Numbered from the stretch's first letter, positions 1 to 9,126 are shown. The stretch is DNA of 64,000 bases from Paenibacillus sp. W2I17 (GCF_030815985.1 NZ_JAUSXM010000001.1:1488001-1552000); one strand, 5' to 3'. Made by a program: numbers and translations. Notes: generated by a model from the letters alone, not told the origin.

Positions 1-1
1 A

Positions 2-673
2 GGGTTGCTTATCATGATTCAGCCTTTGCGAAAGCTGCTGCCAGAGGGCACCTTAAGTGCCAGAAGAGGTTTACCGGCCACAATTGCTTCAAGAGGATTC
101 TTTGTTGCTAGTTATAATGCGACCGAGAGTTATGTTGTCCTCGCTTTGACAGATGTTAAAAAGCTTCCTGCAGATATGGCAGGATTAATTGTAGCCGCTG
201 GTGCATTAAGCTGGTCAGCGGCTGCCTGGCTTCAGTCCAGGTTTGATGCTAAAGATCATGGGATGGGCCGAAAAAAACGGGTAACCATTGGTATTGGATT
301 TATGATCATTGGTGTTGCTGCGGTCATTCTCGCTGTTGGCCTCCCCGAAGGAGGGATCGTATTTGCAGTGATTTCACAGCTTTTCACTGGATTCGGCATC
401 GGTTTGGCACATCCTACGACTGGAGCGATTGCACTACAGCATATAAAAACAGGTGAAGAAGGTGAGATCTCCGCCAGCCTTCAGTTTACAGATGCATTTA
501 GCCCAGGGGTAAGCATTGGCGTCGGCGGAGCCCTTATTGCCGTTAGTCAGTCACTAAATTTGGGGTTGTTGACGGGGATTATATTGGCTCTGTCTCTTCA
601 ATTACTTCTCGTTCTCTTGAGCTTTACGATTTCCTTTCGCATCAAGCAGGCAAAAGCCTCGGCGGAGAACTGA
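2..673 (+). CDS. MFS transporter, C-terminal half (cut by window edge)
   Basis: The reading frame is already open at the first base of the window, so the true start lies upstream. The visible roughly 220 residues contain about six hydrophobic segments, a basic cytoplasmic loop with GMGRKKR between two of them, and glycine-rich helices typical of the C-terminal six-helix bundle of a major facilitator transporter. It is an integral membrane carrier. The substrate cannot be read from this half; drug/proton antiporters of the DHA1 type and sugar exporters are both possible. A strong hairpin terminator follows 40 bp after the stop, so it ends its transcription unit, convergent with the serine hydrolase gene. 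Confidence 0.8.
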   Translation, partial: GLLIMIQPLRKLLPEGTLSARRGLPATIASRGFFVASYNATESYVVLALTDVKKLPADMAGLIVAAGALSWSAAAWLQSRFDAKDHGMGRKKRVTIGIGFMIIGVAAVILAVGLPEGGIVFAVISQLFTGFGIGLAHPTTGAIALQHIKTGEEGEISASLQFTDAFSPGVSIGVGGALIAVSQSLNLGLLTGIILALSLQLLLVLLSFTISFRIKQAKASAEN

Positions 674-713
674 TACCGTCCTGAATTCGGAAAATTAAAT
701 ATTCCCTACATTG

Positions 714-763
714 ACATACCAAAACCTTCCCCACGTCATGGAGAACGCTTTGGTATGTTTTTT
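714..763 (+). terminator. Intrinsic terminator of the MFS gene
   Basis: A perfect 10-bp stem (ACATACCAAA at 714-723 with TTTGGTATGT at 749-758) is followed by a T run on the plus strand. There is no matching A run upstream, so it mainly serves the plus-strand MFS gene. It lies between two convergent genes. Confidence 0.8.
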
Positions 764-779
764 AAATACATTCATTTTA

Positions 780-2867
780 CTATTTCAATGAAATTTCAAA
801 TGTGGAATCCACGTCACCTGCAAATACAATGCGGCCGTTTTCTGGTAAAACAACCTCATTCTTACCGCTGACCACGGTGTGATTAATACAAATACCGTTC
901 TGATCATATACGGCAAAGGCGCCAGTTGCAGGCATTTTAACCGTCATGACTTTTCCTTTCACCGTTGCTGGTATCGAAAACCATCTGGCATATCCGTCTG
1001 CTTGAATCGTTGCTAGAGATTGTTTACCCGAATATAGTGGTTGTACCATTTCCTCACTGGCGTATATGCTACCAACGGCTGTAATGTACTCTACTCCGTT
1101 CTTTTTAGCAAAATAAATCTCCTTTGTATCACGTCCAGCCAGGCCAGGGATTTGCAGCTCCGTGACTGCTTCGTTTGCTCCAATAATCTTAGTATTGGAT
1201 ATATATCCCGGGGTCTCTTTGTCCAAATGAATAGGGAGAATTGGTGCCGAATTGAGATAAACCGTTGATGTATATTTCTCATTCACCAGGTAATATTTTT
1301 TTCCTTCACGCTGCTCCCATGAGGCCGTAATATCCTGGGATAATTCATTGGCTTCCAGCTTCTCCATTTTATATTCGGAGAAAGCCAATTGTCCAAGTCC
1401 TGGCAAGGATATATAAGATCGATACCACAGATAAGTCCTTCCATTCTTCTCCTTAACAAATTTCAACTTTTCCGTGCCTTCATCGTTAACAAAAGTACCA
1501 TCTGCTGTATAGGTGTATTTTTGAGCCGGATCACTTGGAGCTGCGGGTGTGGATACAGTCATTTGTCCAGCAGTATTCATTTCGATCTTCTTAACCGAAT
1601 TATTGCCGCCATATATACCTGCATTCGTGGCTATTTCTTTAGGTATATCTGCCTTCAGGGGCACACCAAACGATTTTTCCGGCTTCCGTTCTGTAATAAT
1701 CCCCTTTTCCTCAAGTGCGCTGAGTAATAATTCACTCGCAATGAACTGATCTTTGGCACTTGTCCCACCTGATGAGGTAACGGCTGCAGCCAGATTATAT
1801 TCCGGCAGTACGACTAATGATGAGTGGTACGATATGGTATCTCCACCTTTTGTTACTGCCTTGATACCGTATTCACTGAATGGGTACAGATTTACACTAT
1901 CCCACCCTAAACCGTAAGATATAGACGTATCGCCATCCTCTGGCCACATGCCTCTTTTATATTCTTCTTGCGCCATGGCTTCTACAGACTTATCGGTAAG
2001 AATGCCTTGGACCTCTCCCGTGAAGATTTGTGAAAACTTCGCAAGATCTTCAGCGGTGGAATAAATGCCTCCAGTAGCGATAACATTATAATTCTCTTGT
2101 GGAAGCTGACCCTCATACAATGGAGAATAGATTCCCGCCATTGCTGCCGTGTCAACCACATCCTGTGGTGTTTTGGTATGTTTCATGTCCAAAGGTTCCG
2201 TAAAATATTGGTGTATAAAAGCTGTAAAACTCATGCCGCTAACACGTTCAACCATAATTTCGGATAACGTAAACCCATCGTTACTATACACGGAGAATGC
2301 GCCGGGATCTGCCTTCAGGTTTTGACTCGCCAATTGCTCGAGAAACGTATCATGTGAGTACGTATCATTATCCCCGTACAATGTGGCATTGCTGCCAGTG
2401 CTGCCCAGCAGACCGGAAGAATGATTCAACAGCATGCGCGGTGTGATTTGTTTGTAGCGATGATCTTTCATCTGAAAATCAGGTATATAGTTCACAACAG
2501 GCAGATCCAAATCCACCTTGCCTTCGTCAACTAACTTCATAACAGAAGCTGTGAGGAACATTTTACTCGTTGATCCTATGCCATAGATTGTATCCGGCGT
2601 AAGAGGCACCTTGTTGTTTTTATCGTTTTTACCCGTCTGACCGGACACCACAATCTCGCCACCATCGATAAGGGCATATTGCAGGCTTGTGATTCCATGT
2701 TTCTCGGTGAGTAACTTGGCTTTCTCCATCACCGTTTTCTTGGTTGGTTCATACGTAAAATCACTGCTACTTGTAGCAGGCGCGGCCATTGCAGACATTG
2801 GAGCTAACATCGTTAATACCAGCGTTAACACGGCGATTGAAGTTCGTTTTCCCTTTTGTCGTCCCAT
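780..2867 (-). CDS. Secreted serine hydrolase, class C beta-lactamase / D,D-peptidase fold
   Basis: A 695-residue protein with a basic N-terminus, a hydrophobic core and an AMAAP-like cleavage region near residue 29, so it is exported. The penicillin-binding fold shows its motifs: STSK at 99-102 (nucleophile Ser99, Lys102), YSN at 194-196, and a KGGDT stretch in the position of the third motif. Family members hydrolyse D-amino-acid peptides or esters rather than necessarily beta-lactams. About 300 further residues follow the roughly 370-residue catalytic domain and look like beta-rich accessory domains seen in long Bacillus/Paenibacillus members of this family. A GGAG site sits 9 bp before the ATG. 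It lies 32 bp after the PAF-acetylhydrolase-like gene and is probably the last gene of a four-hydrolase unit. Confidence 0.85.
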   Translation of the reverse strand: MGRQKGKRTSIAVLTLVLTMLAPMSAMAAPATSSSDFTYEPTKKTVMEKAKLLTEKHGITSLQYALIDGGEIVVSGQTGKNDKNNKVPLTPDTIYGIGSTSKMFLTASVMKLVDEGKVDLDLPVVNYIPDFQMKDHRYKQITPRMLLNHSSGLLGSTGSNATLYGDNDTYSHDTFLEQLASQNLKADPGAFSVYSNDGFTLSEIMVERVSGMSFTAFIHQYFTEPLDMKHTKTPQDVVDTAAMAGIYSPLYEGQLPQENYNVIATGGIYSTAEDLAKFSQIFTGEVQGILTDKSVEAMAQEEYKRGMWPEDGDTSISYGLGWDSVNLYPFSEYGIKAVTKGGDTISYHSSLVVLPEYNLAAAVTSSGGTSAKDQFIASELLLSALEEKGIITERKPEKSFGVPLKADIPKEIATNAGIYGGNNSVKKIEMNTAGQMTVSTPAAPSDPAQKYTYTADGTFVNDEGTEKLKFVKEKNGRTYLWYRSYISLPGLGQLAFSEYKMEKLEANELSQDITASWEQREGKKYYLVNEKYTSTVYLNSAPILPIHLDKETPGYISNTKIIGANEAVTELQIPGLAGRDTKEIYFAKKNGVEYITAVGSIYASEEMVQPLYSGKQSLATIQADGYARWFSIPATVKGKVMTVKMPATGAFAVYDQNGICINHTVVSGKNEVVLPENGRIVFAGDVDSTFEISLK

Positions 2868-2899
2868 TCACATCATCTCCAGAATTTTAAGTGTTTTGG

Positions 2900-4357
2900 T
2901 TATTTGATTTCTTCTGGGTCTACAAATTTCACCTCCGGATACAAGTCATTTGGTCCCTGAATCAGATCTCCACCCGTTCCTTTCAGTTGCTTGTTAAAGA
3001 AATCGAGTACATATTGATTTACGATGTTTGATCCTCTTTTACCATTGATATCTCCTGTGATACCGGACAGTTTAACCAGCTCTGAATAGAACTGAAGGTC
3101 CGTGAAATTGAAGTGCTGGGTTCCTTCTACATAGATCACTTTTCCCCCATGATTCATAACATTTTTCATAATGTGCAGCTCATCTGAAAGAGATTTAGTT
3201 ACTTCATCCTCCGAATTTCTATCTATTTCAAAGTTGGCGAACCAGTCTTCAAAACTTCCCGATCGGATGAACATAAACGGCTTGTTTATATCATCTCTAT
3301 TTTCCACTTCATATAGTGACCCATCCATATTAACCCCGGCCTTGATTCTCTGATCTAAATACGTTGCATTAAACGCGGTTGCACCCCCAAAAGAATGCCC
3401 CATCGCGCCGATGTGATCTAGATCGATTTTCCCTTTAAACTGACTTTCGATTGCACCTGAATTCAGCTTTTCGATTTGATCGATTACAAACTCCACATCT
3501 TTCGTCCATATACTCCCTGTTTTTGTACGTTCATCTAGTGTAGTCGTGCTTTTTTTATAATCCGTTACACGGCCATCTGGAAAAAGAGTAGCAAAGGTGC
3601 TATACGTATGATCGATGGTGACCACGATATACCCATGACTGGCCAGATTCTCGGCCTGTGATACATGTAGAACTCTACTGGTTCCCATACCATGAGATAG
3701 TAGTACCACGGGATAAGGACTTGTAGAAGGTAATATTTCAACATTTTCATAAGAGTTGGTTTGACTATACTTCAAGTAGTCGAGCAAAAATTCGGGCAGT
3801 TTTAAAGAATTAGAGAAGCTCTGAATATACTTTTTGAACATTTCTTTATCTTTTGGAAACAGCGTGTCACGCTTGTTATTATTGCTGTTTTCAGTTGGGT
3901 ACCAAACTTGAACCATTAGTTCTCTCTTATCGCTTTGATCTTCAGTGAAGATTTCGTCTCTGTTCTGATCTGTTAAATGAAATGTTTGAGTACCCACCTT
4001 CTCTGGACCATCAAGCTTCGGCAGATTAAAAACAGGTAAGTATACAGACAAGACGGTAGAACCAACAAGCAGAATAACGATTAAGGAAGATAAACTATAT
4101 TTCAAGAACTTCCCTATTTTAAGGTTCATCATCTTTTCGGAATGTCTGAATAAAACGATGATTATGAATAGAGCCGTCATGATATATACCACAAGCAACT
4201 GCCATCTGTATCCCTCAACAAACAATTGAACTAATAATATAACGCTACTTCCTATACCCAAACCCAAGCCTATTTTCTTTGCACTTCTTTTAATAAATAG
4301 TAGGTCTATGAGTAACGCGAAACAGGATAGAACTAACAGTATCTCAAATAATCTCAA
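2900..4357 (-). CDS. Membrane-anchored alpha/beta hydrolase, PAF-acetylhydrolase II-like
   Basis: This 485-residue protein starts at a TTG preceded by AGAGGA. The first 110 residues carry about four hydrophobic segments, so the enzyme is membrane anchored. The remainder is an alpha/beta hydrolase: an oxyanion region LLSHGMG near 219-225, the nucleophile elbow GHSFGG with Ser322, a probable acid in NMDGS (Asp345) and a probable His415 in TQHFNF. This order matches the platelet-activating-factor acetylhydrolase isoform II family, which cleaves short acyl esters. The physiological substrate is not known. It sits 39 bp downstream of the two hydrolase paralogues and 32 bp upstream of the serine hydrolase, consistent with cotranscription. 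Confidence 0.8.
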   Translation of the reverse strand: MRLFEILLVLSCFALLIDLLFIKRSAKKIGLGLGIGSSVILLVQLFVEGYRWQLLVVYIMTALFIIIVLFRHSEKMMNLKIGKFLKYSLSSLIVILLVGSTVLSVYLPVFNLPKLDGPEKVGTQTFHLTDQNRDEIFTEDQSDKRELMVQVWYPTENSNNNKRDTLFPKDKEMFKKYIQSFSNSLKLPEFLLDYLKYSQTNSYENVEILPSTSPYPVVLLSHGMGTSRVLHVSQAENLASHGYIVVTIDHTYSTFATLFPDGRVTDYKKSTTTLDERTKTGSIWTKDVEFVIDQIEKLNSGAIESQFKGKIDLDHIGAMGHSFGGATAFNATYLDQRIKAGVNMDGSLYEVENRDDINKPFMFIRSGSFEDWFANFEIDRNSEDEVTKSLSDELHIMKNVMNHGGKVIYVEGTQHFNFTDLQFYSELVKLSGITGDINGKRGSNIVNQYVLDFFNKQLKGTGGDLIQGPNDLYPEVKFVDPEEIK

Positions 4358-4396
4358 TTGAATTCCTCTCTCTCAGCACGGACTTTTACAGAATTT

Positions 4397-5380
4397 TTAC
4401 TTCGCTTCGTTCATGAATGCTCTAACATCTTCAGCTATTTCTTTGAATAACGTATGATGCAAGTAATGTTCGCCATCCATGGTGATTACTTTCCCATGTA
4501 CTGAATCTTTGATCTGCCCTTCATGCAGCGGTATCCATCCTTCTACACCTTCATTATTAGCTTGTACAAAGAGAAGAAGTGGAAGGTCTTTAGGGAAGGT
4601 TAATCCTTGGGCTCCTTTAAAATTGGAAGCAATATGGTCCATTTCATTCAAAGTCGTGGAACTGTTCGAGTTTTTATTCGACAGCATTTTCATCTGTTCT
4701 ACGGTATGTTCATCAAATGGGAGTCCCGCATAAGGATCTTCACCAAATTTGACTACTAATCTTTGGAGACCTGATTTTTTAAGAAATGCGAACATTTTTG
4801 TAGGTAACTTGGCATCCATACCCGGTTGTGTTGAAACACTGCTATCAATTCCGACAAATGCCGTGACCTCATCCGGATATTTGTTCACATAATCAATGCC
4901 ATAAATGCCTGCAATGGAGTGACCCATGAGCATGTACTGATGAATATCGAGTTGCTGCAGAGCTTCATGAACTTCACTTACGATATTCTCTGTGGTTCGT
5001 TCTTTTTCAGTCTCATCACTCAATCCATAACCGAATGGTTCAACCGCCACAACTTTGTAATATGGTGATAGTTCGTCAATGAGCAGTTTAAAATCAAGCA
5101 CTGGTGCTGCTGTTCCAAAACCAGGCAGAAGTACAATCGTTTCCTCGCCTTCGCCTTGAATGAGTACATTCATATTTTTCCCGTCTACAGATACATGCTG
5201 ACCATAGGAATCTATTTTCTTGGCCTCTGAATTACTACTGATCACATTGGTGATATAAACAATACCTAGAAATAGAATAATGGCGATTACGATTGCTCCT
5301 ACTATTTTCAGTATCATGTTTCTCACTTTTTTGGCCTTTGATCTATTCTTTGTTTTCTTTTCCGCAGGCTGCGTCGTCAG
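4397..5380 (-). CDS. Membrane-anchored alpha/beta hydrolase, paralogue A (probable CTG start)
   Basis: An alpha/beta hydrolase with an N-terminal membrane anchor, a PGFGTAAP oxyanion region, nucleophile elbow GHSIAG, and a late GEHYLHH stretch providing the His. It is a close tandem paralogue of the gene at 5511-6497. The nearest conventional start, a GTG at 5326, has no Shine-Dalgarno. A CTG at 5380 is preceded by CAGGAG nine bases upstream and gives a 327-residue protein. Its extra residues, ending in KTKNRSKAKKV, line up with QSKSKTKKV of the 328-residue paralogue. I therefore place the start at CTG. If CTG is not used, the protein would be 309 residues from the GTG. The substrate is unknown; the lipase/esterase or peptidase fold alone does not decide it. 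Confidence 0.75.
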   Translation of the reverse strand: MTTQPAEKKTKNRSKAKKVRNMILKIVGAIVIAIILFLGIVYITNVISSNSEAKKIDSYGQHVSVDGKNMNVLIQGEGEETIVLLPGFGTAAPVLDFKLLIDELSPYYKVVAVEPFGYGLSDETEKERTTENIVSEVHEALQQLDIHQYMLMGHSIAGIYGIDYVNKYPDEVTAFVGIDSSVSTQPGMDAKLPTKMFAFLKKSGLQRLVVKFGEDPYAGLPFDEHTVEQMKMLSNKNSNSSTTLNEMDHIASNFKGAQGLTFPKDLPLLLFVQANNEGVEGWIPLHEGQIKDSVHGKVITMDGEHYLHHTLFKEIAEDVRAFMNEAK

Positions 5381-5462
5381 TGTTATCTTCTCCTGTCTTG
5401 AACTGATAGTTCGATTGTCTTTTTTGCTGCTAATGAAATCTTATCCAATGAAAATGTACTCC

Positions 5463-5491
5463 CCGTGACGTCAATATGAACTGAATATGAA
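5463..5491 (-). promoter_or_regulatory. Three 11-bp-spaced half-sites upstream of hydrolase A
   Basis: Read on the minus strand, TTCATAT begins at 5491, TTCATAT at 5480 and GTCAC at 5469, an exact 11-bp period, followed by GGGGAGTACAT. The same arrangement stands before the paralogue. Direct repeats of about 7 bp every 11 bp are the known binding geometry of OmpR/PhoB-family regulators. Assignment to the nearby regulator (8082-8756) is inference. A TAAGAT hexamer further downstream could be the -10 box. Confidence 0.6.
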
Positions 5492-5510
5492 CAAGCCAAT
5501 TCATTTATCT

Positions 5511-6497
5511 TTACTGCTGCGTCATAAATCCCCTGAATTTTTCAGCAATTTCTTTGGGATGGGAACGATACAAATAATGATTTGCTTCCAGCAGCACCAC
5601 TTCACCACGCACAGATTTCTCTATTAATTTCTCGTGTTCCGGAACCCAATTGTCTGCTGCCGGATGATTCTTTTGAACAAAGAAAAGAACCGGGAGATTG
5701 ACAGGCAGCGTCAGCTGTTCAGCTGTTTTAAAGTTGGCATACATACTCTCTGCCTCATTTAATTGAGTGGTATTATACATATTTTTGCGTATCAGAATGT
5801 TCAATTGTTCTTTTGTTTGCTCATCATAAGGCAGTCCATCATAAGGGTCAGCACTCAGTTTCAGTTGCACTCGGGCGAAGCCTAAGTTGCGGAACCATTT
5901 AATCGGTTGTGTATCTGAGGAATCAATCTTCTGTTCACTTATCGCTGGAACACTGCTATCCAGCCCAACATATGCACTTATTTCATCTGCATACTTGTTC
6001 ACGTAATCCAGGCTATAGATCCCCGAAATGGAATGACCCATGAGGATATAACGATCAATATGTAGACGCTGTAACGCTTCATGAATTTCACTGACGATAT
6101 TTGCTGTGCTACGTTCCTTTTCGGTCTGATCACTCAATCCGTAACCAAAGGGCTCAACAACGACAACTTTATAATATGGAGATAACTCGGAGATAAGAGG
6201 TTTAAAATCAAGCGCTGGTGCCGCTGTTCCAAAACCAGGCAGAAGCACAATCGTTTCCTCGCCTTTGCCTTGAATGAACACATTCATATTTTTTCCGTCT
6301 ACGGATACATGTTGACCATATGGTTCCATTCTTTTTTGCTCCGAATAACTGCTGATTTTATTGACGGTATATACGATAGCTACAAAAAGTAAGATTGCTA
6401 CAATGATTGCGCAAAGTACTTTAAACAAAATGTTTAACACTTTCTTGGTTTTGCTTTTACTCTGGACTTCTTTGTCTGCTTGTAGTTTCACATTCAT
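5511..6497 (-). CDS. Membrane-anchored alpha/beta hydrolase, paralogue B
   Basis: A 328-residue protein with a short basic N-terminus, one membrane-spanning segment at about 22-46, and an alpha/beta hydrolase domain outside or at the membrane. Visible motifs are PGFGTAAP (oxyanion side), the nucleophile elbow GHSISG, and EANHYLYRSHP near the C-terminus supplying the catalytic His. Long stretches are identical to paralogue A, for example the VSVDGKNMNV region, so the pair arose by tandem duplication that included the promoter region. The ATG has GGAG four to five bases upstream. The substrate is not evident. It is likely the first gene of the hydrolase operon, 73 bp downstream of its own regulator half-sites. 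Confidence 0.85.
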   Translation of the reverse strand: MNVKLQADKEVQSKSKTKKVLNILFKVLCAIIVAILLFVAIVYTVNKISSYSEQKRMEPYGQHVSVDGKNMNVFIQGKGEETIVLLPGFGTAAPALDFKPLISELSPYYKVVVVEPFGYGLSDQTEKERSTANIVSEIHEALQRLHIDRYILMGHSISGIYSLDYVNKYADEISAYVGLDSSVPAISEQKIDSSDTQPIKWFRNLGFARVQLKLSADPYDGLPYDEQTKEQLNILIRKNMYNTTQLNEAESMYANFKTAEQLTLPVNLPVLFFVQKNHPAADNWVPEHEKLIEKSVRGEVVLLEANHYLYRSHPKEIAEKFRGFMTQQ

Positions 6498-6569
6498 CTG
6501 CTCCTATCCTCATCTGTATATTGGCCTGGCAGGCTGCTTAAGAAATCCTAATCAAGAAAGATGTACTCC

Positions 6570-6598
6570 CCATGACCGGAATATGAATGGAGTATGAA
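6570..6598 (-). promoter_or_regulatory. Three 11-bp-spaced half-sites upstream of hydrolase B
   Basis: Read on the minus strand, TTCATAC begins at 6598, TTCATAT at 6587 and GTCATGG at 6576, again an 11-bp period, then GGGGAGTACAT. It matches the block at 5463-5491 in spacing and in most bases. It is a probable binding site of an OmpR/PhoB-type response regulator, the adjacent two-component system being the obvious candidate. A TAGGAT hexamer lies downstream as a possible -10. Confidence 0.6.
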
Positions 6599-6603
6599 CA
6601 AGC

Positions 6604-6656
6604 AAAAAAAATGTCCTATGTAACATACAAGGAAGCTTGCATGTTACATAGGACAT
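6604..6656 (-). terminator. Intrinsic terminator of the two-component operon
   Basis: A perfect 16-bp inverted repeat (6611-6626 with 6641-6656, loop 14) is followed on the minus strand by a run of seven to eight T. It lies 58 bp below the histidine kinase stop and directly above the hydrolase B promoter block, so the two-component genes and the hydrolases are separate transcription units. Confidence 0.9.
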
Positions 6657-6714
6657 GAACATTCGGTTTAGATAATCCGATGGATATTCTATTCATTGAC
6701 CCTATCCTGTGAGC

Positions 6715-8085
6715 CTAACTATCCGTTGGTGGATGGATGGGCAACGTGACAATAAAGGTCGTGCCTTGACCAGGTTCGCTTTCCACTCGGATGTCACCCT
6801 GATGAAGGGACACGATCTGTTTAACGATAGCAAGTCCCATACCACTCCCGTCATATTTGCGGCTGTGGGAACGATCTGCCTTGAAAAAACGGTCGAATAT
6901 ACGCTTCTGATCTTCCAGGGGAATTCCAATGCCCGTGTCGGATATTCGAACAGTCACATTTTTGAAGTCCTCTTCGATACTGACTTTAATCATACCGCCA
7001 TCCTCGGAAAACTTGATGCTATTTCCGATGATGTTTGTCCATACCTGATTTAACTGATCGTGATCAGCCGTTACCTTCACGTTCTCCAAATCAAGCTCGA
7101 AATGAATGTTGCGCCCAGACCATTGAGGCTGAAGCGCAACGATGACCCGCCTGATCTGTTCATCAAGGCTTAAGGTGGTGAGCCGTAGTTGCTGTGACTG
7201 CGATTCAAGCAAACTCAGCTTGAGCAGGCTATCGCTCATTTTGGACATTCTTTTTGCTTCTGAGATGATAATATCCAGGTAACGGTTTCGCTCTTGTTCT
7301 GAGAGATTTACTTGCTTCAGTGCCGAAGCGTAACCGGATATCGAGGTGAGCGGAGACTGAACCTCATGCGAAACATTGGTAACGAATTCCCTGCGCATCT
7401 GCTCCAGCTGCTGCAGATCATGCATCATTTCTTCAAAGCTGCGGGCCAATGTACCAATCTCCGTCGTTTGTTTAATGTTCAGCTTGACGTTGAAATCTCC
7501 AGCTGCAATCCGTTTGGTCGCTTTGGTCAATTTTTTGATCGGTCTAACCAGATATACAGAAGCAACCAGGATTAACAAACTTCCTGTCATCAACGAACAG
7601 GTTGCAAAGATTAAGCCCCATTTGACCACAAAAGTGGCTGAGGGTGGTGAGAGTATTTCCAAAAACATCGCTTTTGTTCCCATCTCCGTCTTCAACGGTA
7701 ACCCCAAGAGCACTGTACCAATCCCATCCCTGGTGTCTTGTACAACGCCTCCAGCTAATACTTTCTTTAGTTGCTCACTCGTCACAACAGCCGACTTATG
7801 TCCGTTAGTCTTTCCATAGGTTGTGAACTGTCCCGTAGCTTCGTAAATTCGAATATGATAGGAATTGAGCTGCTTCATTCCACTTACATACAAGTCCGCT
7901 TCACGTAAAGGCAGGGTCTTATAGATCTGCACAACGTCTTGGCCAAAATTACGCAAGTTAATTTGAGCGTTTTGGTTCAATTTGTCCTCAAATATCCAGG
8001 TAGACAAAAAAAATGAAATGACCGTACCAGCGATAACAGACCCCAGAAAGGTCAGAACCACACGAATATATATGGATCGGATCAT
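6715..8085 (-). CDS. Sensor histidine kinase (HAMP, HisKA, HATPase_c)
   Basis: This 456-residue kinase has two membrane segments (about 8-30 and 153-178) that frame an extracytoplasmic sensor region of about 120 residues. A HAMP domain follows (about 180-232), then the dimerisation and phosphoacceptor helix with His240 in NVSHEVQSPL, an N box (NQVWTNIIGNS), a G1 box (DTGIGIP) and a G2 box (GSGMGLA). It autophosphorylates His240 and passes the phosphate to the partner regulator. Its start overlaps the regulator stop by 4 bp (ATGA), so the pair is translationally coupled. The signal is unknown; the sensor domain has no obvious cofactor motif. The neighbouring exported hydrolases suggest an envelope or extracellular signal, which is inference. 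Confidence 0.92.
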   Translation of the reverse strand: MIRSIYIRVVLTFLGSVIAGTVISFFLSTWIFEDKLNQNAQINLRNFGQDVVQIYKTLPLREADLYVSGMKQLNSYHIRIYEATGQFTTYGKTNGHKSAVVTSEQLKKVLAGGVVQDTRDGIGTVLLGLPLKTEMGTKAMFLEILSPPSATFVVKWGLIFATCSLMTGSLLILVASVYLVRPIKKLTKATKRIAAGDFNVKLNIKQTTEIGTLARSFEEMMHDLQQLEQMRREFVTNVSHEVQSPLTSISGYASALKQVNLSEQERNRYLDIIISEAKRMSKMSDSLLKLSLLESQSQQLRLTTLSLDEQIRRVIVALQPQWSGRNIHFELDLENVKVTADHDQLNQVWTNIIGNSIKFSEDGGMIKVSIEEDFKNVTVRISDTGIGIPLEDQKRIFDRFFKADRSHSRKYDGSGMGLAIVKQIVSLHQGDIRVESEPGQGTTFIVTLPIHPPTDS

Positions 8086-8756
8086 TCATAGACCTCAAGT
8101 CTGTACCCTAGCCCACGCACCGTTTCAATCCGAAAATCAGGTGTTGTCGCGAATCGTTCGCGCAGGCGTTTAATATGTACGTCTATTGTTCGATCATCTC
8201 CCGCGTAATCAATACCCCATATCTGATCGATTAATTGCTCACGTGTATAGACTTGTCCTGGTGTTCCAGCAAGCTTATACAGCAATTCGAACTCCTTAAG
8301 TGGTAACGTAAGCGACTCCGTGCCTCTCATCACCTTATACGTCTGACGGTCCAGAATGACGTTGCCAAACTGGATTGTATGTGTGGAGCCGATTTTGTAT
8401 CGTTTCAGTAATGCTCGGACACGAGCGGTCAGCTCTAATGGATCAAACGGTTTGGTCAAATAATCATCCGTACCCAGTTCGAACCCTTTAACCTTCTCCC
8501 AAGTCTCTCCTCTCGCCGTCAGCATGAGTAACGGGAGGTCGGGATTGGCTCTTCGGAGTTCTTTGCACAGTGCCCAACCGTCCATGACAGGCATCATAAT
8601 ATCAAGGACGACCAGATCTACTGGAGTTTCGCCATATATAGTGAGAGCTTCCTTACCGTCCGCAGCTTCCACTGTTGTGAATCCATCGTTTTTGAGAAAT
8701 AGACAGACGAGTTCACGAATGTTCGCATCGTCGTCTGCAACGAGTATAGTAGCCAT
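8082..8756 (-). CDS. Two-component response regulator, OmpR/PhoB family
   Basis: The 224-residue protein has a receiver domain with the acidic pocket DDD at 8-10, phosphoacceptor Asp52 in VVLDIMMP, a conserved Thr (MLTARG) and Lys (LTKPFDP). A winged-helix DNA-binding domain follows, with the recognition helix region DRTIDVHIKRLRERF near the C-terminus. Phosphorylated dimers of this family bind direct repeats spaced 11 bp. Such repeats stand before both hydrolase paralogues at 6570-6598 and 5463-5491, but not evidently before this gene. The ATG follows GGAGAGGA. It is the first gene of the two-gene operon. Confidence 0.93.
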   Translation of the reverse strand: MATILVADDDANIRELVCLFLKNDGFTTVEAADGKEALTIYGETPVDLVVLDIMMPVMDGWALCKELRRANPDLPLLMLTARGETWEKVKGFELGTDDYLTKPFDPLELTARVRALLKRYKIGSTHTIQFGNVILDRQTYKVMRGTESLTLPLKEFELLYKLAGTPGQVYTREQLIDQIWGIDYAGDDRTIDVHIKRLRERFATTPDFRIETVRGLGYRLEVYE

Positions 8757-8829
8757 ATGTTTTTTCTGTCCTCTCCGTTACGTTTAAATATATAGTCCAA
8801 CTAGTATAGTAAATATTAAAACATCTTGC

Positions 8830-9084
8830 TTATAGTATATCCACAGCAAACATCGTATGTTCTTTCAACGTTCCCTGGATTGGCACAGGCTGTGACCCAT
8901 TCTCCTTGAAACCTGCTTTTTGAAGGACACGGATGGAACCTGTATTATCGGGCACAGCGCCAGCTTCGATTCGAGTAATTTCAGTTTCGTGTTTGGCAAA
9001 TTCCAGTATAAGATCCAGAAGCAATGCGGCATCATCCACATTCCAAAATCTCACATAGATACGTTCTGCACTATATTTCATCAC
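8830..9084 (-). pseudogene. Acetyltransferase (GNAT, RimJ/RimL-like) remnant with internal deletion
   Basis: The 84-residue frame joins an N-terminal GNAT beginning (ERIYVRFWNVDDAALLLDL) directly to the C-terminal end of a RimJ/RimL-type acetyltransferase, with RIEAGAVPDNTGSIRVL and KAGF followed by LKEHTMFAVDIL. Intact family members are about 175-190 residues and carry the acetyl-CoA loop (motif A) between these parts. That loop is missing here, so the product cannot be an active N-acetyltransferase in the usual way. The frame is still open, which points to a single in-frame deletion of roughly 90-100 codons rather than slow decay. It stands alone between the response regulator and a TetR gene. 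Confidence 0.65.
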
Positions 9085-9126
9085 ATTATCCCTCCTCTAT
9101 TAACGTTAGGTGCAATTGTAGCATGA

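Noticed and set aside
8830..9084. Intact acetyltransferase gene
   Set aside because: Half the usual length with the acetyl-CoA loop absent.
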